From the NCBI RefSeq assembly GCF_022605725.1, contig NC_065549.1, forward strand, positions 36,595,690 through 36,659,689: 64,000 bases of DNA. The letters run 5' to 3'. The notes beneath the pieces were generated by a model that searched no databases, was not told the DNA's origin, and saw nothing but the letters and a program-made list of their open reading frames with translations. This stretch comes from Anthonomus grandis grandis (Eukaryota > Arthropoda > Insecta > Coleoptera > Curculionidae). Shown one piece after another: positions 1 through 9,614 of this stretch (position 1 is the stretch's first letter; each line of letters opens with the position of its first letter). Made by a program: the position numbers and the translations under genes.

Positions 1-243
1 CACGACGTCTAGAAGGTTGGCGAGAATCGTCCGGAACAGCGTTCAGCCGAATATATCCGCCGCATCAGCCGAGAGTAGTCAGTTCGAAATATTGGCGCGA
101 GATTTAAATAGTTGTAAATAAATACAGTGAAAATAAATATCTCTAGTAGCCATGACTGTTCGTGTTTTCATAGTGTCTAAATAAATTGATTGACTTTTTT
201 CAATTGCTTTAGTTCACACCTAACGAACGGAAAAAAGGCAACA
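1..243 (+). repeat. 5' LTR of the gypsy element (first two bases outside the window)
   Basis: It matches 1341-1551 over its outer and inner ends: CACGACGTCTAGAAGGTTGG at the start and CACCTAACGAACGGAAAAAA near the end. The 3' boundary is set at a CA just before the primer site at 245. It is somewhat longer than the 3' copy because of internal indels. Confidence 0.85.
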
Positions 244-244
244 T

Positions 245-261
245 TGGTGTCAGATGTGGGA
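245..261 (+). other. Primer-binding site, tRNA-Leu type
   Basis: TGGTGTCAGATGTGGGA lies immediately after the 5' LTR. It is complementary to the 3' end of an insect tRNA-Leu (acceptor ending TCTGACA plus CCA) except for one mismatch. This would prime minus-strand DNA synthesis in an active element. Confidence 0.8.
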
Positions 262-435
262 TGTGAATTTGATGTCAGTGAGAGTGGACATTGGTTAAAA
301 TAGATAATAGTAGACTAAAAATTGCTGGAAAATACTGCAAAACTGGAAGAAAATTGTTCCACACTAAAAGAGAATGATGCCAGATTAGAAGAAAATCCTT
401 TGCAAAAATTTGAAGCTGACATTGCATGTTTGTTT

Positions 436-603
436 CGACTGGCATATCCAGACCAAAACAACCAATTGTTTCAACTGGGATGCTTAGCATAAGTCCAAGC
501 ATACCTGTATGAACTCTGCGATGGTGTAATAAGGCAGTTCTTACTACCAGCACATCCACGAAAGCTAATAGATGCACTAACACAGGCCCTGGAATTCGGA
601 GCT
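436..603 (+). pseudogene. gag remnant of the gypsy element
   Basis: A shifted reading retains RLAYP near the start and PRKLIDALTQALEFGA near the end. These match the conserved capsid C-terminal region of Mdg3-type gag (RLAYP, then an A/P-R-L-A-AL-E pattern). There are stops and a frameshift between the two motifs. No zinc knuckle is left. It cannot give a capsid protein. Confidence 0.6.
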
Positions 604-659
604 ACCAAAAACACGAACAAGGTTCAGGCTCGTTCGAAGAAAGATGCTAAGTTTTTAAA

Positions 660-1190
660 AACCACTTTCGCTGATGATACTTGGCAAAATGGGGATCTTA
701 TAAAAGACCAAGAGGAGGATCCTGATATCCAGGTAGTCCTAATCTGGATAAAGAAAGGGAGCAAGCAAACTTCGTCGAAGAAGTCGCCAAGTATTCTCCC
801 AATGTAAAGTCATATTAAGCAGAATGGAACTCCCTAATTTTGATGGCAAGAGGAAAGAAGGTAAATCGTTGTGTCTAAATGTCGGGATTCGGAGTTGCTA
901 GAGGATTCATGCTGGTATGTCAGGAAGACGCCTTCGAGTAACAAAGACCGTGGGAAAAGTGAGGGAAAATTTTTACTGGGTCAATAGCAAGACGAAAAAG
1001 AACATGGTGTAGGAAATGTATTGTATGTGCGGTAGGTAATGGGCCGAAGGGAAAAAAGAAGGCGTTGATGCGTCAGTACAACGTGGGAAGTCCCTTTCAA
1101 AGGATTGCTATTAAAGTTGATGGTCCGTTTTCCAAATCAGAAGTAGGGAATAAGTACATCGTAGTTATCGAGTTATTGCCATTTAAGTGA
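660..1190 (+). pseudogene. pol remnant: RNase H-integrase linker and integrase N-terminus
   Basis: Around 675-850 the sequence reads WQNGDLIKDQEEDPDIQ and later SPNVKSY with AEWNSL, as in the linker before integrase of gypsy elements. From 972 it reads FYWVN, then after a frame change WCRKCIVCA (half of the HHCC zinc finger), YNVGSPFQRIAI and GPFSKSEVGNKYIVVIE (start of the catalytic core). It stops at 1188-1190 before the second catalytic residue. The first core Asp is replaced by Lys (RIAIKV where RIAIDV is usual). Confidence 0.75.
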
Positions 1191-1340
1191 AAATATTAGA
1201 GGAACAATTAAAATATCCAGATAAATCTGGCTCAGTGCACTACAATCCAATGAGTTCGTAGGCTTAGAATATTGTAACGATATTGTAAACACCGAGAATC
1301 CAGATGATTCTTCTTCATTTTGGAATAATAAGAGGCACAC

Positions 1341-1551
1341 TGCACGACGTCTAGAAGGTTGGTGAGAATCGTCCGTAAGAGCGTGCAGCCGAATATATAA
1401 GGAGCCGCGAGAAGTCAGTACAGTGAAGTAAAGTTCGAAATATTGGTGCGCGATTTAAATAGATAGAATAAATATCTCTAGTAGTCGTGAGTGATCTCGT
1501 TTTCATAGTGAAGTGTCTTTTTTAATTCACACCTAACGAACGGAAAAAACA
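1341..1551 (+). repeat. 3' LTR of the gypsy element
   Basis: It begins TGCACGACGT and ends AAAAAACA, the usual TG...CA form. It is shorter than the 5' LTR by small deletions. The target duplication cannot be checked because the 5' flank is outside the window. Confidence 0.85.
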
Positions 1552-3396
1552 ATATTTTCATTTTAAAAATCACAAATTCAATGGGTTTTGACGATTTGAA
1601 CTTATCTTGTCGTTATCCGGGTCTTATCCAATAGCCCAGGAAACTAGATTTTGTCTTGCTCAAAGTGTACAAAATTTGTTGACCGAGAAAGAAATCCAAT
1701 ACAAAAAGTGCGATTTCTGTAATTCGAGCTCAAAATCAAAACCGAGACGAAGCTAAGTAACAGTTTATTGGCATCGTTTACTGCGTTGCTACATGCAACC
1801 AACTAATACCGAAACTCTAAATTATGAAAAAAGAATATGTGAGCTTAAATAGGCAAATAAAAACCTTATAGATACAATTAAGGAGTTAGAAGATGAAATA
1901 AAAGCTCTAACAACCTGTCTCTAAACCTCCATCAAATTTACCCTGTACTGGGCATGACACTATAAACAGGCAAAAAGTTTCTCTTCCTAGCACCGATACA
2001 TACCAATCAGCATCGAATATAATATATAAAAATAACCTTGCAAGTCACTCAGACGTTCGTTCTATTCTCGATAAACCTACCTTGAAGTGTGGCCAACTTC
2101 TAAAACAATCCAGATAGAAACAGAATAGAAACAGTCTTATAAATTCAAATTACTAGTTTCTCACCGTTTTCGAAAATAAATTCTAGATGACTTCTATAAT
2201 TCAATCATTCATTCATCAAATAATAAGTGGCAAGAGTTAAATCAAACGGGTAACCTTTGATGCTCAGGTATACTAGCTGTTCCAGCTAATCGTGGCATCA
2301 ACGAGGTTTTTAAAAAAATATGGACAGACGAGGTAGCAATATATAAAATGCTGTCGCAATATATAAAATGTAGGAAGTTATTTCAGTGTTGTATGTAGCA
2401 TTGTATAGTGTGGTGTTAATAACATCCTTGTGTTCATAGATTTAGCTATCATACTAACAATGGATTTTAGACTATTTTAGATAGTAGTCCAGATACCTCA
2501 TCACGGATGATAACAACTTATTTATCAGTTATAGTATTATAATATTATTCTTTTAAGAGAACTGCTTGACACTCACTCAGACCTTTTCTCGCTACCCATT
2601 TATGCCAAATAGTTTGGCATTTATTGTACTTGTTCTAGAATACAAAATTATGGTAAAAATCTTATAATAAGTGATCGGTCGATTGTAGCCAAAATGCTAC
2701 CGATCTATAGATAACTCCATTTTTAAATTGCTGATAAAATTTACAATACTCTTAAGAAAATCTCTCTAAAAATCCTAAAATCCTCCCTATTAAACAATTC
2801 TCGATAGTCTAAAACTAAACATTTCTGCGTGGATGATAAAAACTTATTTATCACGTCATCTTGACCTGGTAGTACAAAAAAACCCATGACCTCAGATTTA
2901 AGTTCAAGATAAGTAAGATCTTCAATTCTTTTTAAAACCTTTTAATATTCAGCATATTCATGTTTCTATAACACTTTCCGTAGGGGAGAATGTTGATGTT
3001 TTATTCTAAGAGCATTTGCTATTCAGCTCTTTTAATTGTTAAAGTTTGGCTTATAGTGAATTAAATCCTAATTAAGAGATCGATTATTCCAAATCACTCG
3101 ATTATTACTAAAATGCTATTACCAAGTTGCTAAATTGCAATATTTGCGCATTTGTATCTTATTTAAGGATATATATTATGCATGTTCAGGAATATACAAA
3201 AAGCTGGGAAAAGGAAAAAGTGTAAAACAAGTTATGTAAAGTTGATTTATAAGTTATTAGCAAAATGTGCATTTTTTAATGCATAAATATTAAATATAAC
3301 TAAAAGATTAAATTAAAATTAAAGTATTACTAAGTTTTTTTTTTAAATTAAAGGTAATAAATTGTAATTACTATAAGCATGTGATGATGAAACAGA
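1552..3396. other. No convincing gene; possible LINE ORF1 scrap and short tandem repeat
   Basis: At about 1690-1930 the plus strand reads KKCDFCNSSSK and then a coiled-coil-like NLIDTIKELEDEIKAL with stops between them. This resembles a zinc-finger plus coiled-coil ORF1 of a non-LTR element, but weakly. A short direct repeat built on CAATATATAAAATG occurs twice at about 2338-2371. The rest is AT-rich with nothing recognised. Confidence 0.25.
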
Positions 3397-3890
3397 ATGA
3401 TTAAACTTGAACATAGTGGATGGTTGTTTTTCAACTATAAGGATTATTTCTAAATTGTTGTACTTGCTGTTGTCGACAGTGAATACCGTTTTAAATTTGT
3501 GAATATTGGAGCATATGAAAAAAACTGCGATTCAACAATTTTTAAGGAATCACAACTTCGGAGAAACATAGGTAACAATACACTACCCCTTTCCAAACCA
3601 AAACCCCTACTATATGGAAAACAAAGTGTTCCATATGTTTTCGTTGATGATGAAGGTTTTGGAATTCATCATTATGTGCGTCCATACTCCGAAAAAATAT
3701 TACATCAAGAAAAGCGTATATTTAATTATTTCTTGAGTAGGACTAGAAAATATGTGAAATGCCGCTTTAGAATCATAACAAATAAATAGAGAATATTCCA
3801 TAGACTACTGAACATATTCTTGCCGCTGTCTGTGAAAATAGTAAAGAGGTGCTGTATACTGCACAATTTTGAGGGAGTTCGAGGCGAATA
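3397..3890 (+). pseudogene. PIF/Harbinger transposase fragment (DDE_4 type)
   Basis: One frame runs through with two stops (TAA at 3451, TAG at about 3787). It reads VVLAVVDSEYRF, NIGAYEKNCDSTIF, PYVFVDDEGFGI, YVRPYSEK, EKRIFNYFLSRTRKYVKCRF and then IVKRCCILHNF. This is the C-terminal half of the HARBI1-like catalytic domain: the second Asp region (D-GAYG-SD), the P-FVGDEAF motif and the FNYRLSRAR motif. The usual third acidic residue in -RVVENAFG- reads KYVKCRF here, so the triad is lost. No terminal repeats were found nearby. It is a stray decayed copy. Confidence 0.85.
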
Positions 3891-4105
3891 TAATTTTGAA
3901 TACACTTACAATAGATGGTCTTGATGACATTCAACATATGAGCGGCATACTGGACATAGGAGTGCGAATGATATGTAAAATGCGAATGTAAGAAAAATTA
4001 TTAGATTTTTTTATGACTTATGAGGGATAGGTGCAATTTCAATGGAAAAAGTAAAGTAAATGCTGCATTTTGAATTTCGACTTTATATCAAGATATAACA
4101 TTATA

Positions 4106-4821
4106 CAGGATGTTCGACAAATAGACGGAGATATTTTAATGGGTGATTCCTTGTAAAAAATATGAGAAAAAGTTTCTATAAACATGGGTTCGGAAATGCA
4201 CAGTTTTCAAGTTATAGGGTGATACATATTTTTTAAAATATTAATTTTTTAATAATAATAATAATAATTTTTCTAGGAGAACTGACACTTGTCAATGTCA
4301 AACCTTCATGCCATAATAATTTTTTGTTTTTTAAGGCACCTGTAATTTTCTCGCCAAAAATGAATAAACCAATTTTGTCCAGTGGCATGCAATAAAACGG
4401 TATTTATTTTTTTTGTCGGAAACGAAGTGAGATACGAAAAAAATACAAGACGCAAAAAAGTTGTATTTTTAAATGCTTAATTAAACAACAAATATTAAAG
4501 TTGAAAAAAGGCAGTGACGTACATTTTTATGCCAATAATATTTGCTAAGATATCCCCCGGGACGCTACTAAACCTTATAATTTTAATCTAATCAGGGTTA
4601 AATTATCCTCTTAATACAACAAGTAATACTGCCAAACTTCAAGAGAATCGAGTAAATATTTTTTTTAATATAAATAAAAAAATAATATTTAAAAAAAAAA
4701 TTATCACCCTGTATCTTGAAAACTGTGCATTTCCGGACCCATGTTTGTAGAAACTTTTTCTTATATTTTTTTACAAGGAATCGCCCATTGAAATAGCGCT
4801 GTCTATTTTTCAAACACCCTG
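4106..4821. mobile_element. Mariner-type MITE with about 150-bp inverted ends
   Basis: The left end (from CAGGATGTTCGACAAATAG at 4106) and the reverse complement of the right end (ending at 4821) match over roughly 125-150 bp, with CCTTGTAAAAAA and CACAGTTTTCAAG shared. TA flanks both ends (4104-4105, 4822-4823), the target duplication of the Tc1/mariner group. The 716-bp unit has no transposase frame. Confidence 0.85.
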
Positions 4822-6729
4822 TATATAGTGATTTGTGCCACATGATTACGCTGACAATGTTGTGCAGAAAGTTCGGATATAAAGCTTATTTTGGATTTGC
4901 ATAATATACATGCATGTTGTTTCAGGCCATCCATTCAGCTCCTTTAACCTGCCTTGAAATCCCATTCAAATAAGTTTAATTTATAAGGTGTTGGCTGTAA
5001 AAAAATAAGAAATATTGCTGGTCTACGACATGTTTGAAAATTAAGCATTCACCGATAGTGCGTGAGCTACCGAAGTACTATAACTCTATTATTAGATTAC
5101 TAATGGTATTTGCAATCCTCTCAAATGCTCTACAAGTATCGCTTTGACTAGAATGTACTTTTATATGCGGTCCACCAAGACCAATACTCCTTTGACCAGT
5201 TCCTTATTTTTAACATAAACATTTACTCAAATACAGATCTGCTCATTTGCAATAGAATGCTATTTACCTTTTTTCCCTTCCAACTTTAAATGGAATTAGC
5301 GAATTTCCTAAAATTGTCTCCATTAAAATTGATTACTCTAACCAAATTGTATGCAAAGTAAAGTTTAAAATCGACTCACTAAGGAAATTTGAACTGGGTT
5401 AACGTCGGCCCTTTTTAATTAATGCAGTTAAAGAACTGACACTAATTTAAATAAATCTTTTTTACTAGTTAATTTAATCGCATAAGTCTAATGTTCTAAA
5501 AAGCTTTATGTGTAATCTAAAAAGGCTTGTTTTTAAATCGTTATTGAAAATAGTTTTTAAGGCGCAAAAATACTCGCATTTGGAATAAAGTTTCAAAACC
5601 CAAAAGGGTTAAAACATTTGCTACACGGTATCCGCACTCCAAACGGAGCAAAACTCGAAAAGTTCGGTATTCTAGGAAAGCAGTGAAATGCTCGAAGCGA
5701 ACTTTTCAAATCAAACACTATACACGAGATATCGGTTTGTTTTACTTTAGTTTTGAGTTCGGTTAAAGTGTGTCAACAGCAAGTCGGTTTCGAGTGCCAG
5801 ACTTGGGTTATATTATACGTTATTGCTTCTTCTTTGTCCTTTTGAATAAGTTTTCTGTAATTTTGTGCTAAGACGAGAAGTTCATGCAAAAAAAAGCGGA
5901 GGCATTCTTTAATTAAAAATACAGTGGAGGCCATTTTTTTTCAATCCGAAAAGTTTTTGGTTTAGGTTGAACGCAAATCAGTTTTGCGCAATCGCAAGTT
6001 TTATAAAAGTACACTTTTAAGGATAGATGAAATATTTACAGCAAAATAGCACAATATCTGATGCAATAATTGATCCCCACTGGTGAAAAATAGGCCTACA
6101 TCTATTAGCCATTACAGGGGATTAGCCATTAGAGTAGAGGTAAGAAGTTGAAACTCTTCTACTGTCTGTTACTCTTCTACGGTAAGCAAATAGTTTTTTA
6201 CTTTTCTTATTATGAGCATCTTCTAGTTTTTATGCACCTGTTCCCTTTTTCGCTTCTTCGTTAATGAAGTACGAACTAGCTTATCAAAGTTCCCTATATC
6301 TGTCGCGCTCCACTACATAAAATAGCCTGTCCCAATTGGCAATACGGTTCTACCAATATGTTAATAATTCTGAATGAAGCAGCTAAAACTAATTAATGTG
6401 AAGTTCGAACCTTTATCGCTAGAGAGCATATCCTGATTATTAAAAAAAAATCGAAGGTACAAAATCGTTTTTGGAATGATTTTAAAGTTAAGCATCTTTC
6501 TTGTAAAAAAGAAGGTAAAAGATCTTATGATTTAATTGGCCCTTAATTCGGTTTGGCTGAGCCGAAATGAATGAACTTAAAGCATTAATTAAAAGCAGAC
6601 TATTTCCTTAATAATGTTAAAATTTATTTTTGCTATAGCTATAAATTTTAAGAACTACGCTTTTTTGATAAGCGTTAGATAGGATAGAAATATTATTATT
6701 TACTAACTTATTGAATGGAAAATCTCATA
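4822..6729. other. AT-rich, nothing recognised
   Basis: I looked for reading frames with known motifs, splice-bounded exons and inverted repeats and found none that I can support. Confidence 0.4.
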
Positions 6730-7601
6730 CAGTGCTTTCATTTCAAAACGATCCACCCTTAATAACTTTCTTAAAAGAAAAAAACAAAAAAAAAAAACAC
6801 GGCAAATTAGATATACAGGGGGATGTTTAATTATGCATTTACTGAAGTTCTGTCAATCACTTCCTCACCTCCAGCTAACCTCACTTTAATATGTCAAATG
6901 GGAACCCCCATCGTGTGATACATCATAGTATGCAGCGTAAAATTCTCTATTTAACGGTACCAAAAAAAATGAAATCGGTAAATGTGTAAGCAAATAGTTA
7001 GCAAAAACGTCTAGAAATAATGAATATTTTATTTACGCCAAACTTTGGTATGTCAAATGGCTACCCCATGGTGTGATACATTATTTTAAAGGGCATTCAT
7101 TATGCTATCAATGGTTGTAAAAAAAAATAAAATTGATTGACCAAGAAGCAATTAAAGTGAAAATTGATAGGGTAGAAAAATAAATTTAATTAGTTTAACA
7201 AATTTATTTTATTAAATGTTCAAAATGCGCGCCGTCATTAGCAAGACAATAAAAAAGCCTATTTTCAAACTCCTTACGAACATTGACAAGGGTCTGCCCG
7301 CTAATTTATCTGCTGCTCTTTGCTACTCTCAGGTAGGGTTTTATAAACTTTGCTTTTTAAGTAGCCCCAAAGAAAAAGTCTAGTGGGGTTAGGTCCGGAG
7401 ACCGCGCAGGCCATTCGATTGTACCACATCAGCCAATCCACTTTTCTCGAAAATTTTCATCAAGCCACTCTCGAACTACCAAAGTGTAGTTCAATGCAGT
7501 ATATCTAATACTATACTAATACCCTGTATATCTAATTTAACGTGTTTTTTTTTTTTTTAAGAAAGTTATTAAGGGTGGATTGTTTTGAAATGAAAGCACT
7601 G
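6730..7601. mobile_element. Composite mariner-type element: palindromic collar around a CAGGG-tipped unit
   Basis: Outer inverted ends of about 85-90 bp begin CAGTGCTTTCATTTCAAAAC and are flanked by TA (6728-6729 and 7602-7603). They end inward at TATACAGGG on both sides. The unit inside carries a decayed transposase C-terminus on the minus strand. Joining the two collar arms across the inner TA gives the perfect palindrome AAATTAGATATATCTAATTT, so the inner unit may have inserted at the centre of a palindromic element. A direct repeat of about 45 bp (ATGTCAAATGG...GTGTGATACAT) lies at about 6892 and 7050. Confidence 0.75.
7205..7440 (-). pseudogene. Mariner-type transposase, C-terminal remnant
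   Basis: The minus strand reads EWPARSPDLTPLDFFFWGYL and then KSKVYKTLPESS followed by stops. This is the third catalytic Asp region (SPDLTPLDFF) of the IS630/Tc1/mariner transposases that are common in insects. Everything upstream of that motif is missing and the downstream part is full of stops. Confidence 0.8.
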
Positions 7602-7639
7602 TATAATAATTAATAAACTTAAGTATGTTAATGTGATAA

Positions 7640-8105
7640 GTGATATCTAAAGAATTCGTAAAATTGTTTTCTATAACCAAATTTACAAAAGCGAAGGAGA
7701 TTGATTTATATCTACCTTGTCTGGATGCTTTCGTGAAACACGTCAATGAAGACATAAGAACAGTTCTACAGGAATCTCCTCATATTAAACAGTATTTTAA
7801 TTATGTGCCAAACCGTGTTTTAAAGTGGACATCATTGGAACACTATCAGAGAGCTTCAACTAAATGAAATATCTATATCGATATAGATGCTAATCTCAAT
7901 GGCGAACTAGAAAATATTACAACAGAGTGGTTTTTTGAAGAATCTTATTAAAGACAATATCTGAGAGGCGAAGTTTAAAAGGAATGGGAACATCACGAAA
8001 TAATCTCCAGGACTTCTCACAATGCCATATATAAAAAGATCAGAGAAAACTCTCGGGAAATATATTATGATGCCTTCAAAACTTGGAATACAATCATATT
8101 TGTAG
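7640..8105 (+). pseudogene. Decayed reading frame of unknown family, split by two transposons
   Basis: An open frame of 75 codons (KEIDLYLPCLDAFVKHVNED and more) ends at TGA 7865. The same frame continues with only two further stops (TAA) as far as the transposon at 8106 (KEWEHHEIISRTSHNAIYKK, YYDAFKTWN). If the 8106-9406 element and one TTTGTAG copy are removed, the frame goes on at 9407 as VVSKTKPKTLI, and then reaches the next element at 9444. This suggests a once-coding sequence. I do not recognise the family; the composition is protein-like, with many charged and aromatic residues. Confidence 0.4.
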
Positions 8106-9406
8106 CACAGCCGACTTTACTCAAGCCGCGAAATAACAGTTGGCAATGTCGCACCACGTGGGAGATTCGGATCCGTTCACATGTATGAAGTTTGTATGGT
8201 GAAAATCGGAATCGTATGTCGGCCATCTTGCTTGGCACAATTGACAGGGAGCTGACAGATAATTGTTGACATTGACAGATAGAACATCATTTGTCATTGT
8301 CATACCATTTGAGTTTGTTTTTCATTTCAATGAATGCAAGCGTGGGTTGAGTTTGCTATTTGTTTTAAGGATGTTATTTTAAATTCATGACTTTTTTTCT
8401 AAAAAGCTCTCTTTCAATATTGGGAGTACTGTTTTAATTGATTTGCGGCAAGCAGGTTTCTGGTAAAAAAATCTGATTTTATTTATTACTATTATGTTTT
8501 TATATTGTCAGTCTTTAGTCTTTAATAAAATCAAATTCTGTTGATTTTAATGAAGAAGTTTCACTTTTCAAGATTCATAAATACATATTATAAAATGTGT
8601 GACCTCTCATTTTCTCTTCAACAATTAAAAATTGATTTAAAATTTTTCTGACAATTTCCTTGATGTAATTGTATGTATATTTTAATTGGTTCTAGTTGCA
8701 AGAATAACATGGAGAGCCTCAGCATAACGGGTTCCATGCGAACGGCGCCAACTAGAGCGCTTGAGACTCTGCTGAGTCTTTCGCCTCTGGACCTCGTTGT
8801 GCAATTCGAGGCAATGAGGACTGCGTACAGGCTATACGTACGGAACACAGCAGAGACTTACTAATACTATGGGTATTCCTTACCAGATTTCCTCCAGATA
8901 TGTTTATAAGTAAAACAAAACCTACATTTTTTTATATGATTAAAGCATTCACCTTGGCTCTTAGGCATAAGTTTCTAGTTTTAGTGAAACACAAGATATT
9001 CACAAAAAATCGCAAATCACACAGATAAGAGCACAATACAAAAATCTTAAAAGTGATATGTAAAATAAGCTTGAAAAACGATAAATAACACAATGACCCA
9101 CTTAAGAAGCCGGCCGGCTTCACCAGTTTCTCTTCACAAGCAAGGTATTTATATACTTACAACCATTTATCACTGTTTTTATAGTATATAACACACCCAC
9201 ACTGGCTGGGAGATGTTACTACGACTTAGTAAGTTCTTAATGATAACTACATTCATTTTCTTTTCCGAAATTTCACTTAAAATCTCAAATTTAAAAGAGG
9301 AATTCAAATGATCCCCATTAAGTCCCATGAGAAGTGAAATGAAAACGGATCTGAAAAGCCATGTTGCCGATGTTATCATTTCGCGGCTTGAGTAAAGTCG
9401 GCTGTG
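8106..9406. mobile_element. Non-autonomous DNA transposon with 7-bp target duplication, carrying a LINE fragment
   Basis: The ends CACAGCCGACTTTACTCAAG (8106 on) and its reverse complement (ending 9406) match perfectly for 29 bp. Both sides are flanked by TTTGTAG (8099-8105 and 9407-9413). The 1301-bp unit has no transposase. It holds a piece of an unrelated LINE at about 8700-8855 and a 16-bp perfect palindrome GAAGCCGGCCGGCTTC at 9106-9121. A 7-bp duplication does not fit Tc1/mariner, piggyBac or Harbinger. P-type, hAT-type or Mutator-type groups are nearest but none is proven. Confidence 0.85.
8700..8855 (+). pseudogene. LINE ORF2 fragment (R1-like, between RT and RNase H) inside a DNA transposon
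   Basis: The plus strand reads SLSITGSMRTAPTRALETLL and SLSPLDLVVQFEAMRTAYRL. This matches the conserved -ITGAMRTTPT-ALE-LL-LPPLDL- block that follows the reverse transcriptase in R1-type LINEs. It is under 55 codons long, with nothing of the element on either side. It sits well inside the 8106-9406 transposon, so it arrived by capture or by nested insertion and later loss. Confidence 0.75.
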
Positions 9407-9614
9407 TTTGTAGTATCAAAGACCAAACCTAAGACCCTGATATGAGGCGTATAGAATCAAACCCCGCTAACTCCACTTTTGTCCAATGACGTTGCTCTAT
9501 TAGATACGAGCACATGTTTATGTATTATTGCATCAGTTGATGTTTAGATTTCTATCGTGCAGGATCTGAGTTATTGCTTTTAGTGATTTTTATAAATAAG
9601 TTTTAAATATAAAT

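Larger units (their letters stand above)
1..1551 (+). mobile_element. Ty3/gypsy LTR retrotransposon, internally deleted (Mdg3-like)
   Basis: Two related LTRs flank only about 1.1 kb of internal sequence. The window opens two bases inside the 5' LTR, because the 3' copy at 1341 begins TGCACGACGT and the window begins CACGACGT. A tRNA-Leu-type primer site follows the 5' LTR. Internal reading frames retain pieces of gag, the RNase H-integrase linker and the integrase N-terminus, with protease, reverse transcriptase and most of RNase H gone. Autonomous elements of this group are usually 5 kb or more, so most of the coding part was deleted. The LTRs have diverged by substitutions and indels, so the insertion is old. 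Group placement rests on the primer site and integrase motif and is inference. Confidence 0.85.

Noticed and set aside
1191..1340. An envelope gene in the gypsy remnant
   Set aside because: Only about 150 bases separate the integrase fragment from the 3' LTR and no reading there resembles one.
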